Shown here in pieces: positions 1 through 5,118 of a stretch of DNA of 5,212 bases; the stretch's first letter is position 1, and every line of letters starts with the position of its first letter. Source of the DNA: Acidobacteriaceae bacterium. Lineage in GTDB: Bacteria; Acidobacteriota; Terriglobia; Terriglobales; Acidobacteriaceae. The stretch spans positions 1-5,212 of the forward strand of contig PKXI01000223.1 of NCBI GenBank assembly GCA_003133425.1. Reading direction: 5' to 3'. A model generated the notes under the pieces. It made no database searches and was not told the DNA's origin. It was given only the letters and a program-made list of their open reading frames with translations. The translations under genes and the position numbers were made by a program.

Positions 1-120
1 GCCAGTTATTTGCGACCATCCAACCAGAACGCTCATGTACGCTTTCCTAGGTCTCATCGCCCCTCTTCTTCGGATCGACAAACACGCGCCCCTTCCCCCA
101 TACTGTCCGGAACGGAAAAC

Positions 121-125
121 AGGAG
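121..125 (+). promoter_or_regulatory. Ribosome binding site of the hydrolase gene
   Basis: AGGAG stands 11 bases before the ATG at 137. It decides between that start and the upstream in-frame ATG at 35, which has no comparable purine-rich site. Confidence 0.6.
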
Positions 126-136
126 ACTCCAACCGC

Positions 137-1006
137 ATGTGCGATGAATTCATTCACCAGGGCCTCACCCACGATCCCACCGTTTCGCGCCGCACATTCG
201 GCCTCGGAGCAGCAGCAGCCGCCGTCGCGCTGCACGCACCCGCCGCAACGGCACAAGCCAAAGTAGTCGAGACCGACGTCAATGTGCCCATGGCCAGCGG
301 CGTCTCTGACTCCGCGCTCTTCTATCCCGAGGGCAAAGGCACCTGGCCCGCCGTCCTGGTGTGGACCGATATCCTCGGCCTCCGGCCCGTCTTCCGCGAG
401 ATGGGCCAGCGGCTCGCCGCCCAGGGCTACTTGGTCCTGGTCCCGAATCCCTTCTACCGCAACGCGAAGGCTCCCGTGGTCGATGGCATGTTCGACTTCA
501 GCAAGCCCGAAGACCGCGCCAAGGTCATGCCGATGGCAGCAGCTCTCACCGCCGACGCCAGCATCGGTGATGCCAGGTCCTACGTCGCCTTCCTCGACGC
601 ACAGCCCCAGACCGACAAGAAAAAGAAGATGGGCGTTCAGGGCTACTGCATGGGCGGCCCGCTCACCTTCCGCACCGCGACCACTGCCCCCGACCGCGTC
701 GGCGCCGCAGCCACCTTCCATGGCGGAGGTCTCGTAACCGACAAGCCCGATAGTCCGCACCTGCTCATCCCGAAGATGAAAGCCGAAGTTCTCTGTGCGG
801 TCGCCGACAACGACGACAAGCGCGATTCCACCGCCAAGGACACACTCAAAGCCGCCTTTACCGCAGCGCATCTCACCGCAACGGTCGAGGTTTACGACGG
901 CAGCAATCACGGTTGGACGGTGCGCGGCAGCCAGGTCTACAACGAAGCCGGAGCCGAACGCGCCTGGGCCGAACTCCTCGCACTCTACAAACGTAATCTC
1001 ACCTAG
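137..1006 (+). CDS. Dienelactone hydrolase family protein, Tat-exported, 289 aa
   Basis: This is an alpha/beta-hydrolase of the dienelactone hydrolase (carboxymethylenebutenolidase) family, which hydrolyses lactone or ester bonds. The substrate here is unknown. Visible features are a twin-arginine motif SRRTFG at residues 17-22, an alanine-rich hydrophobic stretch and an ATAQA-like cleavage site near residue 40, so the enzyme is probably exported folded. The nucleophile elbow GYCMGG places catalytic Cys at 171; Asp226 (in VADND) and His258 (in GSNHGW) complete the Cys-Asp-His triad. The segment TDILGLRP carries Asp78 where classical dienelactone hydrolase has the Glu of QEIFG, so this is a divergent subfamily rather than a catechol-pathway enzyme. 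I chose the ATG at 137 because AGGAG lies 11 bases upstream and the twin-arginine motif then sits near the N-terminus. The in-frame ATG at 35 would add 34 residues ahead of the signal. The gene is complete and appears monocistronic. The family call is firm and the substrate is open. Confidence 0.93.
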   Translation: MCDEFIHQGLTHDPTVSRRTFGLGAAAAAVALHAPAATAQAKVVETDVNVPMASGVSDSALFYPEGKGTWPAVLVWTDILGLRPVFREMGQRLAAQGYLVLVPNPFYRNAKAPVVDGMFDFSKPEDRAKVMPMAAALTADASIGDARSYVAFLDAQPQTDKKKKMGVQGYCMGGPLTFRTATTAPDRVGAAATFHGGGLVTDKPDSPHLLIPKMKAEVLCAVADNDDKRDSTAKDTLKAAFTAAHLTATVEVYDGSNHGWTVRGSQVYNEAGAERAWAELLALYKRNLT

Positions 1007-1046
1007 TCGCCACAGACCGTAGTGCAGGATTCCCATGTTCCTCATG

Positions 1047-1067
1047 CAGATCCAGATCCAGATCCAG
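1047..1067. repeat. Hexanucleotide tandem repeat, 3.5 copies of CAGATC
   Basis: CAGATC is repeated three times without a mismatch and followed by CAG, in the spacer between the hydrolase gene and the next gene. It is a simple-sequence repeat that can change length by slippage. I see no link to either gene: it is about 110 bases before the start at 1180 and after the stop at 1006. Confidence 0.8.
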
Positions 1068-1179
1068 CGCCTTTGTTCGCGGTCATCTGGAGTTGATCAT
1101 GAGATAGGCTCCGCACCACAAACAACCGGGTTCTGCTGCTCTACTATCTTTTAAATCAAACAGGCTGACGGACGCGCAC

Positions 1180-1827
1180 ATGGCAATACGATCGTTGATA
1201 GATAAGAAGACTCAAGTGTTAACTTGGCTGCTTTTCGCTTTCGTGGCAACCTCAACCACGCTCTTCGCACAGAATGATGTAACCCTTCAGCCGGCGGCCG
1301 GTGAGCCAATCCTGCAGCGTATAGAAGCAACTGACCTCGAATCTGGAATCCACTTTGTGCGGTTGCTGCTCTCCCTGCGAACAAACGAAGATGCCGCCCA
1401 GACGGCGCAGCCACGATTTACCGTCGAATGTCAGGACATCAAAGGCAAGCGCGAAATGCTGTGGTTCGTGAGCTTCGGAGGCGTTGAGGACCCCGGCTTT
1501 GTGCCGCCATTTCGGGCTACGCAAGCCAACCCCTACCCCCCTCACTACCCCGGAGTCAATCTCAAGATGACTTTCGAGGGCTACATCAAATCAAATCCGT
1601 TCACTCGATCATGGTCACTGTTGCCATCAGGTCAGTTCCGCTATCGCAATGGCGGGGCTGACAGCCCCAACATGGAATCCGCCCGATGGTTTCTGCGTTT
1701 TCTCAGTTCCCTCCCAGGTCTGCGTATCGTCCCCGCCAAACCCCTGAAAGGAGATCCTGGCGAGATCTTCTTTCCTACCCAGCCGCTGCTCGACGAGTTG
1801 AAGAAGGTGCCTATTTGCTCGCCCTAA
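1180..1827 (+). CDS. Exported protein of unknown function, 215 aa
   Basis: I do not recognise the family. Residues 1-30 form a typical Sec signal peptide: a short charged start with RSLIDKK, the hydrophobic core VLTWLLFAFVA and a likely cut after LFA at residue 30. The mature part of about 185 residues begins QNDVTLQPAA and looks globular. It contains a strand-like block FTVECQD with GKREMLWFVSFGG around residues 80-101, a proline- and tyrosine-rich stretch near 116-124, and a C-terminus ending CSP. There are two cysteines in the mature part (84 and 213), which could form a disulfide. No lipobox and no further membrane segment are visible, so a periplasmic or secreted location is inferred. 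The ribosome binding site before ATG 1180 is weak. GC is visibly lower than in the hydrolase gene. The stop codon overlaps that of the convergent membrane-protein gene on the other strand. Confidence 0.75.
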   Translation: MAIRSLIDKKTQVLTWLLFAFVATSTTLFAQNDVTLQPAAGEPILQRIEATDLESGIHFVRLLLSLRTNEDAAQTAQPRFTVECQDIKGKREMLWFVSFGGVEDPGFVPPFRATQANPYPPHYPGVNLKMTFEGYIKSNPFTRSWSLLPSGQFRYRNGGADSPNMESARWFLRFLSSLPGLRIVPAKPLKGDPGEIFFPTQPLLDELKKVPICSP

Positions 1828-2147
1828 CCCTTATATCGCAGAGGCAACTCGACACTACTAATGGTCAGGCATTGCCGCCATCTCAGCGACGCGTCCGGAG
1901 CCATCTCCAAGTCCCTTACTTCCAATTCGCAGATGACTAGCGACTGCACTGTGAGGGTGACCACGCGCCAAGGCATCAGCTTGAAGTTCCTGTCGTGCGT
2001 GAATTCCTCGATGAGCACTCCAGGAATGAGAACCATAAACGTCCCGACAAAGAAGATGCCGGCAGCAAGAAACAGTAGTAGGAAGAACACGCCGAAGATC
2101 CCCGCGAATCCCATTGCAGATTCAAATAACCATTCAAGTAAAGCCAT
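1824..2147 (-). CDS. Small membrane protein of unknown function, 107 aa
   Basis: The first 45 residues are strongly hydrophobic: after MALLEWLFESAM comes a run of about 34 apolar residues with glycine breaks (roughly 13-46), long enough for one extended or two closely packed membrane helices. The rest (about 48-107) is a soluble, mixed-charge tail without cysteine motifs, ending LRYKG. The start ATG at 2147 has GAGG six bases upstream, the same layout as the two 58-residue genes further up the cluster. The stop TAG overlaps the TAA of the convergent plus-strand gene within CTAA at 1824-1827. It is the last gene of the leftward cluster, 112 bases after the preceding stop, so cotranscription is possible but not shown. 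I do not recognise the family. Support comes from the ribosome binding site and membrane-protein composition. Confidence 0.6.
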   Translation of the reverse strand: MALLEWLFESAMGFAGIFGVFFLLLFLAAGIFFVGTFMVLIPGVLIEEFTHDRNFKLMPWRVVTLTVQSLVICELEVRDLEMAPDASLRWRQCLTISSVELPLRYKG

Positions 2148-2259
2148 GTGCAGCCTCGGTTTCTGGTTGTAGCAGGAGAAACTTCGCTTGCTCAGACGCT
2201 CGCTCCGGCAACGGGCATCGGAGATTCAGGTGTCAGCGGCAAGGTCGCTGTAGGTGCAG

Positions 2260-2436
2260 CTATTCGTCCTCGGACACCCAGAGGGCCAAGATGGCCTGCG
2301 CGGCGGCTTCCCGCTCCGGCGAGTCCAGGGGATGCCTGTCGCGCTCACGGAACAGTTCAAACATCTTCTCGTTGTAAGACGCACACTTCCGTTCGGGTGC
2401 AGTCTCGCTCTGGCCCGGTTCGTTTTGTTCAGGCAC
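2260..2436 (-). CDS. 58-aa protein, copy A, GTG start
   Basis: This is a small soluble protein of unknown function, paralogous to the one at 2910-3086: equal length, no gaps, 29 of 58 residues identical. The N-terminal 18 residues vary and are rich in Glu and Gln. The core from residue 21 is conserved as YN..M.ELF.ERD.HP.DSPER, followed by a helix-like stretch with conserved Ile49, Leu52 and Trp53 and an acidic tail (WVSEDE). The start is GTG, preceded by AGAGGTG with six bases between GAGG and the start; an in-frame TAG lies just upstream. The same stop, ribosome binding site and start positions recur in copy B, which supports this start over the ATG two bases earlier in another frame. It is 79 bases after the stop of the 100-aa gene. 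No known domain is recognised; an adaptor, antitoxin-like or regulatory role would be guesswork. Confidence 0.75.
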   Translation of the reverse strand: MPEQNEPGQSETAPERKCASYNEKMFELFRERDRHPLDSPEREAAAQAILALWVSEDE

Positions 2437-2515
2437 ATGGCACCTCTATAAGCTATCTACCGACCTCAAGCCCGATCGGGGACTAATGGAACAGATTTAT
2501 TTACGTCCGGTAGTG
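2437..2515 (-). promoter_or_regulatory. Conserved leader before the 58-aa gene, copy A
   Basis: This stretch between the 100-aa gene and the 58-aa gene matches the same position of the second copy (3087-3165) at about 70 percent without gaps. Two blocks are identical in both: the 14 bases CGATCGGGGACTAA (plus strand, 2473-2486) and AGATTTATT (2493-2501). The first overlaps a perfect 10-base palindrome CCCGATCGGG at 2471-2480, changed to CGCGATCGGG in the other copy. The blocks are better conserved than the flanking coding sequence, suggesting a regulatory site. Whether it acts on DNA (operator or promoter) or on RNA is not visible. Confidence 0.45.
2441..2447 (-). promoter_or_regulatory. Ribosome binding site deciding the GTG start of copy A
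   Basis: AGAGGTG on the minus strand puts GAGG six bases before the GTG at 2436. Copy B has AGGGGTG at the same distance from its TTG. Confidence 0.65.
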
Positions 2516-2818
2516 TTACCCGGTGAATATGTTCACCAGTTCGACGCCGGGACCGTACGCGGCTCGGGCTTCGGCCCTCTGCTCCGTGATCTGTTCGGGA
2601 GTACGCTGCGCCTGACGCAGTCTGTATGCTTCGGCGAACGCGTCAAGGTCGGCATCCCGCGCCGTGTTGTGGCGCTCCGTGTCCTCGGCGGAAAGGTTGA
2701 GGCGCTTCAGGATTTCCTTGCCGGGTACCTGGCTGCTGTCGCGCCAGCGGTGGATTCCATGTTCATCCACGTGCATCTGAGTTCTGAGCCAGGCGGAGTT
2801 CTCGTACTTTTCCTTCAT
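2516..2818 (-). CDS. 100-aa protein of unknown function, shortened C-terminus
   Basis: This is a soluble, charged protein, predicted mostly helical. Residues 1-30 contain WLRTQMHVDEHGIHRWRD, with three His and two Trp. Residues 35-85 are rich in Glu, Arg and Ala and contain a probable long helix (DAFAEAYRLRQAQ, then TPEQITEQRAEARAAYG). The end is GPGVELVNIFTG. I do not recognise the family. ATG 2818 is the first start after an in-frame stop 27 bases upstream; its ribosome binding site is poor. The stop TAA follows FTG directly. In the second copy the same place reads FTG-ERFRT-stop, and here the codons after the TAA (HYRT, then TAA) still line up with it, so this protein has probably lost five C-terminal residues through a nonsense change. 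It lies 91 bases after copy B and 79 bases before copy A of the 58-aa gene, and seems to form a module with the latter. Confidence 0.65.
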   Translation of the reverse strand: MKEKYENSAWLRTQMHVDEHGIHRWRDSSQVPGKEILKRLNLSAEDTERHNTARDADLDAFAEAYRLRQAQRTPEQITEQRAEARAAYGPGVELVNIFTG

Positions 2819-2909
2819 CTTGTTGCCGTCCAGAACGGTTCAGGTTGAACTGTGAAGAGTGGCCGGCAATTACCGGTGCGTCCGCATGAAGCTGCGGCAA
2901 GTGTGGAGG

Positions 2910-3086
2910 TCAGTCGCCCTCGTTCATCCACAGAGTGTAAATGCGCTCAACCACAGCTGTGCGTTCCGGGGAGTCCACGGGGTGCTTGTCCCTTTCGGCA
3001 AACAGTTCTGCCATATGGATGTTGTAGGCCGCCGGCTTCACATCAGCGGCTGTCTTGACCTGTTCGACTTCAGTCGGTTCGCCCAA
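2910..3086 (-). CDS. 58-aa protein, copy B, TTG start
   Basis: This is the paralogue of the gene at 2260-2436, exactly 650 bases away. It shares the core YNIHMAELFAERDKHPVDSPER and the Trp53 helix, and its tail is WMNEGD. Residues that differ are mostly on the variable N-terminus (2-18) and in the helix at 43-51. No ATG or GTG is available in frame between the upstream TAG and the conserved part; a TTG sits at exactly the position of copy A's GTG, with AGGGG six bases before it. An internal ATG would give only about 34 residues and cut off part of the conserved region. Substitutions preserve the reading frame and the helical pattern, which argues that both copies are, or recently were, translated. 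It is 113 bases downstream of the zinc-finger gene. Function is unknown. Confidence 0.72.
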   Translation of the reverse strand: MGEPTEVEQVKTAADVKPAAYNIHMAELFAERDKHPVDSPERTAVVERIYTLWMNEGD

Positions 3087-3150
3087 CGCACACCCCTATA
3101 GAGCATCTACATCGACCAACCGCGATCGGGGACTAACGGAGAAGATTTAT
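3087..3150 (-). promoter_or_regulatory. Conserved leader before the 58-aa gene, copy B
   Basis: This is the counterpart of the leader at 2437-2500. CGATCGGGGACTAA recurs at 3123-3136 and AGATTTATT at 3143-3151, both offset by exactly 650 bases. The 10-base palindrome of copy A is interrupted here by one change, but its CGATCG core remains. It may be an operator, promoter part or RNA element; the sequence alone does not say which. Confidence 0.42.
3093..3097 (-). promoter_or_regulatory. Ribosome binding site deciding the TTG start of copy B
   Basis: AGGGG on the minus strand leaves six bases to the TTG at 3086. It corresponds position by position to the site before copy A. Confidence 0.6.
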
Positions 3151-3210
3151 TCACGTCCTGAAGCGCTCCCCGGTGAAGATGGTCACCAGTGCGCCAAGTT
3201 TATATGCCAG
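3151..3210 (-). pseudogene. Remnant 3' end of a second 100-aa-type gene
   Basis: In this frame the minus strand reads LAYKLGALVTIFTGERFRT and then TGA. It aligns with AAYGPGVELVNIFTG at the end of the 100-aa protein, with one residue missing, and sits at the matching place in the 650-base duplication. An in-frame TAA lies two codons further upstream and nothing resembling the rest of the gene follows, so only the 3' end survives. Its first codons overlap the last codons and stop (3200-3202) of the zinc-finger gene in another frame. It also preserves what is probably the original C-terminus, ERFRT, lost from the intact copy. Confidence 0.6.
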
Positions 3211-4768
3211 AGGTGTTTACCCACTTTCTTCTGTTGCGAACACCCTGAACGATGATCACCTCCTTTTTTGGGGGCCGGAAAACTGCGTTCTTTACGCGGC
3301 GAATCCAATCTGAGCAGTGAACAATGCGAGTGCAGTGATGCCTGAATTCGGATCGCAGCTCCCGTTTGGACGCTGAGATCATCTCCCGCCAGTTTCCTTC
3401 CAGTACATAGGTCGCATTGCCCGTCTTCGGGCACTCAAGTATCACCCCGTTTGAGTGCTGGAACTCAAACACCACGTAGCCCTTCCAGACCTTGGTCCCT
3501 ACATAGCGAGCGATCGGATCCAGATGCTCAATCGCTTCGAGGCGCTCCCAATCATAGTGAACATCCATGAGGCTGTGCGGATGTGCTCGCGTAAGCCGTC
3601 GATACCGTTCGATGACCTCTCTGAGACCGTCTTTGGATGGCGGCAGAAGGACAAAGGGGAACTTGCGCACCGCGCCTTGAGGCGTCCACTCCGGCGTTTT
3701 GGAGTGACTCTTCGCCAAATGCGATTCCATCTCGCCTTTGCGAATGGGGACTTGGCAGAACTTGCATGGGATGCGTTCTGTGATCGCTGGCGCCTTTTCC
3801 GACGGATTCTCTTCGGTTGCTGAAGCCGTCATTTTAGGCTTGCCCGAATCCTTGGTTTTCTTGGCCTTCGTCTTCTTGACAGCAGATAAACTTTCAGGAT
3901 GTTTCTGCTGCATGTGCATGGGCAATGAGGACTGAAGATAAACCAGCCCACAAATTGTGCACTGCTCCCGAGCAGCACGAGGCTTTTCCATGCAAAATAG
4001 CTGGTGCTCGCTGGCATCACTTTCTTTGAACCAATACAAACAGTTCGCGCACTGCTGACCGGGACCGTATTTCCGTATCATCGCCTTCGTTTCTTCAGGC
4101 AATAGTTCGTGCCCCAGAGGCTTGCCCACGAGATTGTTTGCTGCGTTTCGTCGCAATTCGAATGCTCTACGCGCTCTCTGCTGCTCTTTCTTTGCCGCAG
4201 CAGCCACTGCACGCTTATGCGCCTCAATAAGCCTTGGGATTTCCTGCCTGCCGGTCACGATGCTTTGGAGAAGACCGCGGGCGAGGTGCCGATGATCTCG
4301 AGCCAGATGCTTGCAGAGTTTATTCGCAGAATACTGCCCCTGGCACAACGGGCAGAGCAGTAGGCGATGATTTGCTGTGTCCTCACACCGCCGAATGTGC
4401 TTTTTCAATTGCTTCGGTGTGAACCAGAGCAGGCAGAAACCACAACGGGCATACTGGGTACTGTCTTCCGTTATGCTACCCACTGGAACAGGCTTCGGCT
4501 CTTTCTTGGAACGGGCAGGAAGAACCAAAGGGGACAGCGAAGCAGATGCCGGTTGCGGAACATTGTCTGCTTGCGGGCCGTCCTTGATGGCATTCCCTGC
4601 TTGCGGTTCCGATTTCTGAACAACCCATTGAGGATTGGTGGCGGGTGCGACTGCTGCGCTGCGCATGAATTGCAGTCGGAGCGGCACGCCGGGAATCATC
4701 TTGTGCTTTGCGGGAGTTGATACAAGCTGAGAACAGGATTCGGGGCTGGTGATATCCACCGGATTCAT
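3200..4768 (-). CDS. Multi-zinc-finger protein with C-terminal domain, 522 aa
   Basis: Five zinc-finger motifs follow C-x2-C-x11-H-x3/4-(C or H): C109/C112/H124/C128; C139/C142/H154/H159; C240/C243/H255/C259; C270/C273/H285/H290; C335/C338/H350/H355. Each has an apolar residue four after the second Cys and another (Ala in finger 3) three before the His, as in classical C2H2 fingers but one residue shorter. Residues 1-105 are low-complexity and Pro/Ala/Gln-rich. Residues 160-212 are a basic, Ala-rich probable helix (KRAVAAAAKKEQQRARRAF). Lysine-rich linkers surround finger 5. Residues about 380-495 form a cysteine-poor domain with YDWERLEAI, GYVVFEF, CPKTGNATYVLEGNW and RIVHCSDWIRRVK; it resembles a conserved bacterial domain I cannot name. 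Nucleic-acid or protein binding is inferred from the fingers; no catalytic motif is evident. ATG 4768 has AGGA seven bases upstream. The gene leads the leftward cluster, and its last codons overlap the remnant at 3151-3210. Confidence 0.85.
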   Translation of the reverse strand: MNPVDITSPESCSQLVSTPAKHKMIPGVPLRLQFMRSAAVAPATNPQWVVQKSEPQAGNAIKDGPQADNVPQPASASLSPLVLPARSKKEPKPVPVGSITEDSTQYARCGFCLLWFTPKQLKKHIRRCEDTANHRLLLCPLCQGQYSANKLCKHLARDHRHLARGLLQSIVTGRQEIPRLIEAHKRAVAAAAKKEQQRARRAFELRRNAANNLVGKPLGHELLPEETKAMIRKYGPGQQCANCLYWFKESDASEHQLFCMEKPRAAREQCTICGLVYLQSSLPMHMQQKHPESLSAVKKTKAKKTKDSGKPKMTASATEENPSEKAPAITERIPCKFCQVPIRKGEMESHLAKSHSKTPEWTPQGAVRKFPFVLLPPSKDGLREVIERYRRLTRAHPHSLMDVHYDWERLEAIEHLDPIARYVGTKVWKGYVVFEFQHSNGVILECPKTGNATYVLEGNWREMISASKRELRSEFRHHCTRIVHCSDWIRRVKNAVFRPPKKEVIIVQGVRNRRKWVNTSGI

Positions 4769-4775
4769 CGTGCGA

Positions 4776-4779
4776 TCCT
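4776..4779 (-). promoter_or_regulatory. Ribosome binding site of the zinc-finger gene
   Basis: AGGA on the minus strand stands seven bases before ATG 4768 and supports this start. Confidence 0.55.
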
Positions 4780-4817
4780 AGGTGTATAAATTTTCAACTA
4801 AACGTCTTGCACTTTAC

Positions 4818-4845
4818 TATTTACCACCTTGTGCGCCTTTGACAA
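4818..4845 (-). promoter_or_regulatory. Candidate promoter of the zinc-finger gene
   Basis: On the minus strand TTGTCA (4845-4840, five of six consensus positions) is followed after 16 bases by TAAATA (4823-4818, a weak -10 match), about 50 bases before the start codon. The local AT richness fits. The same bases read TTGACA on the plus strand (4839-4844), but there no -10 follows at a suitable distance. Confidence 0.3.
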
Positions 4846-4932
4846 GGGTGTGAGATACGGTGGCCGGCGAGCGACGTCAAGGCGGCCAAGCTGGCGGCCA
4901 TCCAGGGCGACTTTCCGACCGTGAGTGACTTT

Positions 4933-4964
4933 ATGCTTGCATGCTTTCATGCGTACATGAAGAC
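4933..4964. repeat. Four-unit repeat with 8-base period, ATGNNNNC
   Basis: Units ATGCTTGC, ATGCTTTC, ATGCGTAC and ATGAAGAC follow each other directly. ATG and the final C are kept in all four, and the first two differ at one base. Part of it (CATGCGTACATG, 4948-4959) alternates purine and pyrimidine. The array lies about 170 bases upstream of the zinc-finger gene, in a gene-free stretch. Short-period arrays of this kind often bind small dimeric regulators, which here is only inference. Confidence 0.5.
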
Positions 4965-5118
4965 ACGCAAACAACCACGAAGACATCGAGGGATTTCAGG
5001 AGCCATGAGGTGGTTAGCCGGGAGTCTGAGACGTCGCCGGCTGTGCCTTCGGATGCAGCCACGCTTAGACTGCCTCTCCCCTACTGACCTCTTCTTTCTT
5101 GCGAACTTTATGGTTCGA

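Larger units (their letters stand above)
2260..3207. repeat. Diverged direct duplication in 650-base register
   Basis: Segment 2260 to about 2545 and segment 2910 to about 3195 match in the same orientation without a net gap: stops 2260/2910, starts 2436/3086, the leader block 2473/3123, and the codons for LV.IFTG. The similarity then extends slightly further with a three-base difference, to about 3207. Each copy contains the end of a 100-aa-type gene, a leader and a 58-aa gene. At about 50 percent protein identity the duplication is old. No transposase gene or inverted repeats accompany it. Confidence 0.75.

Noticed and set aside
35..136. N-terminal extension of the hydrolase from ATG 35
   Set aside because: It would place 34 residues before the start of the twin-arginine signal and lacks a ribosome binding site; ATG 137 has AGGAG in front.
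47..1045. 332-codon open frame on the minus strand opposite the hydrolase gene
   Set aside because: It lies antisense to a clear enzyme gene, its translation is low-complexity (Gly, Val, Ala, Cys rich) and has no recognisable fold; it is a shadow of the GC-rich codon bias.
1861..2172. 103-codon plus-strand frame opposite the membrane-protein gene
   Set aside because: The translation has no domain-like features and is Ser/Asn/Lys-rich; the minus strand gives a coherent membrane protein with a good ribosome binding site.
2226..2438. 70-codon minus-strand frame starting at ATG 2438
   Set aside because: It overlaps the 58-aa copy A in a different frame. The frame from GTG 2436 is the one conserved in copy B, while this one is basic, Ser/Pro/Thr-rich and not conserved.
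2486..2848. 120-codon plus-strand frame opposite the 100-aa gene
   Set aside because: Paralogue comparison supports the minus strand: the 3' end of the 100-aa frame is recognisable in the second copy with conserved codons, whereas the plus-strand frame is not preserved.
2882..2897. Hairpin CCGCA / TGCGG after the 58-aa copy B as a terminator
   Set aside because: The stem is only five pairs with a six-base loop and no T-run follows on the minus strand.
3455..3823. 122-codon plus-strand frame inside the zinc-finger gene
   Set aside because: It is antisense to the well-supported 522-aa protein and is explained as a shadow frame.
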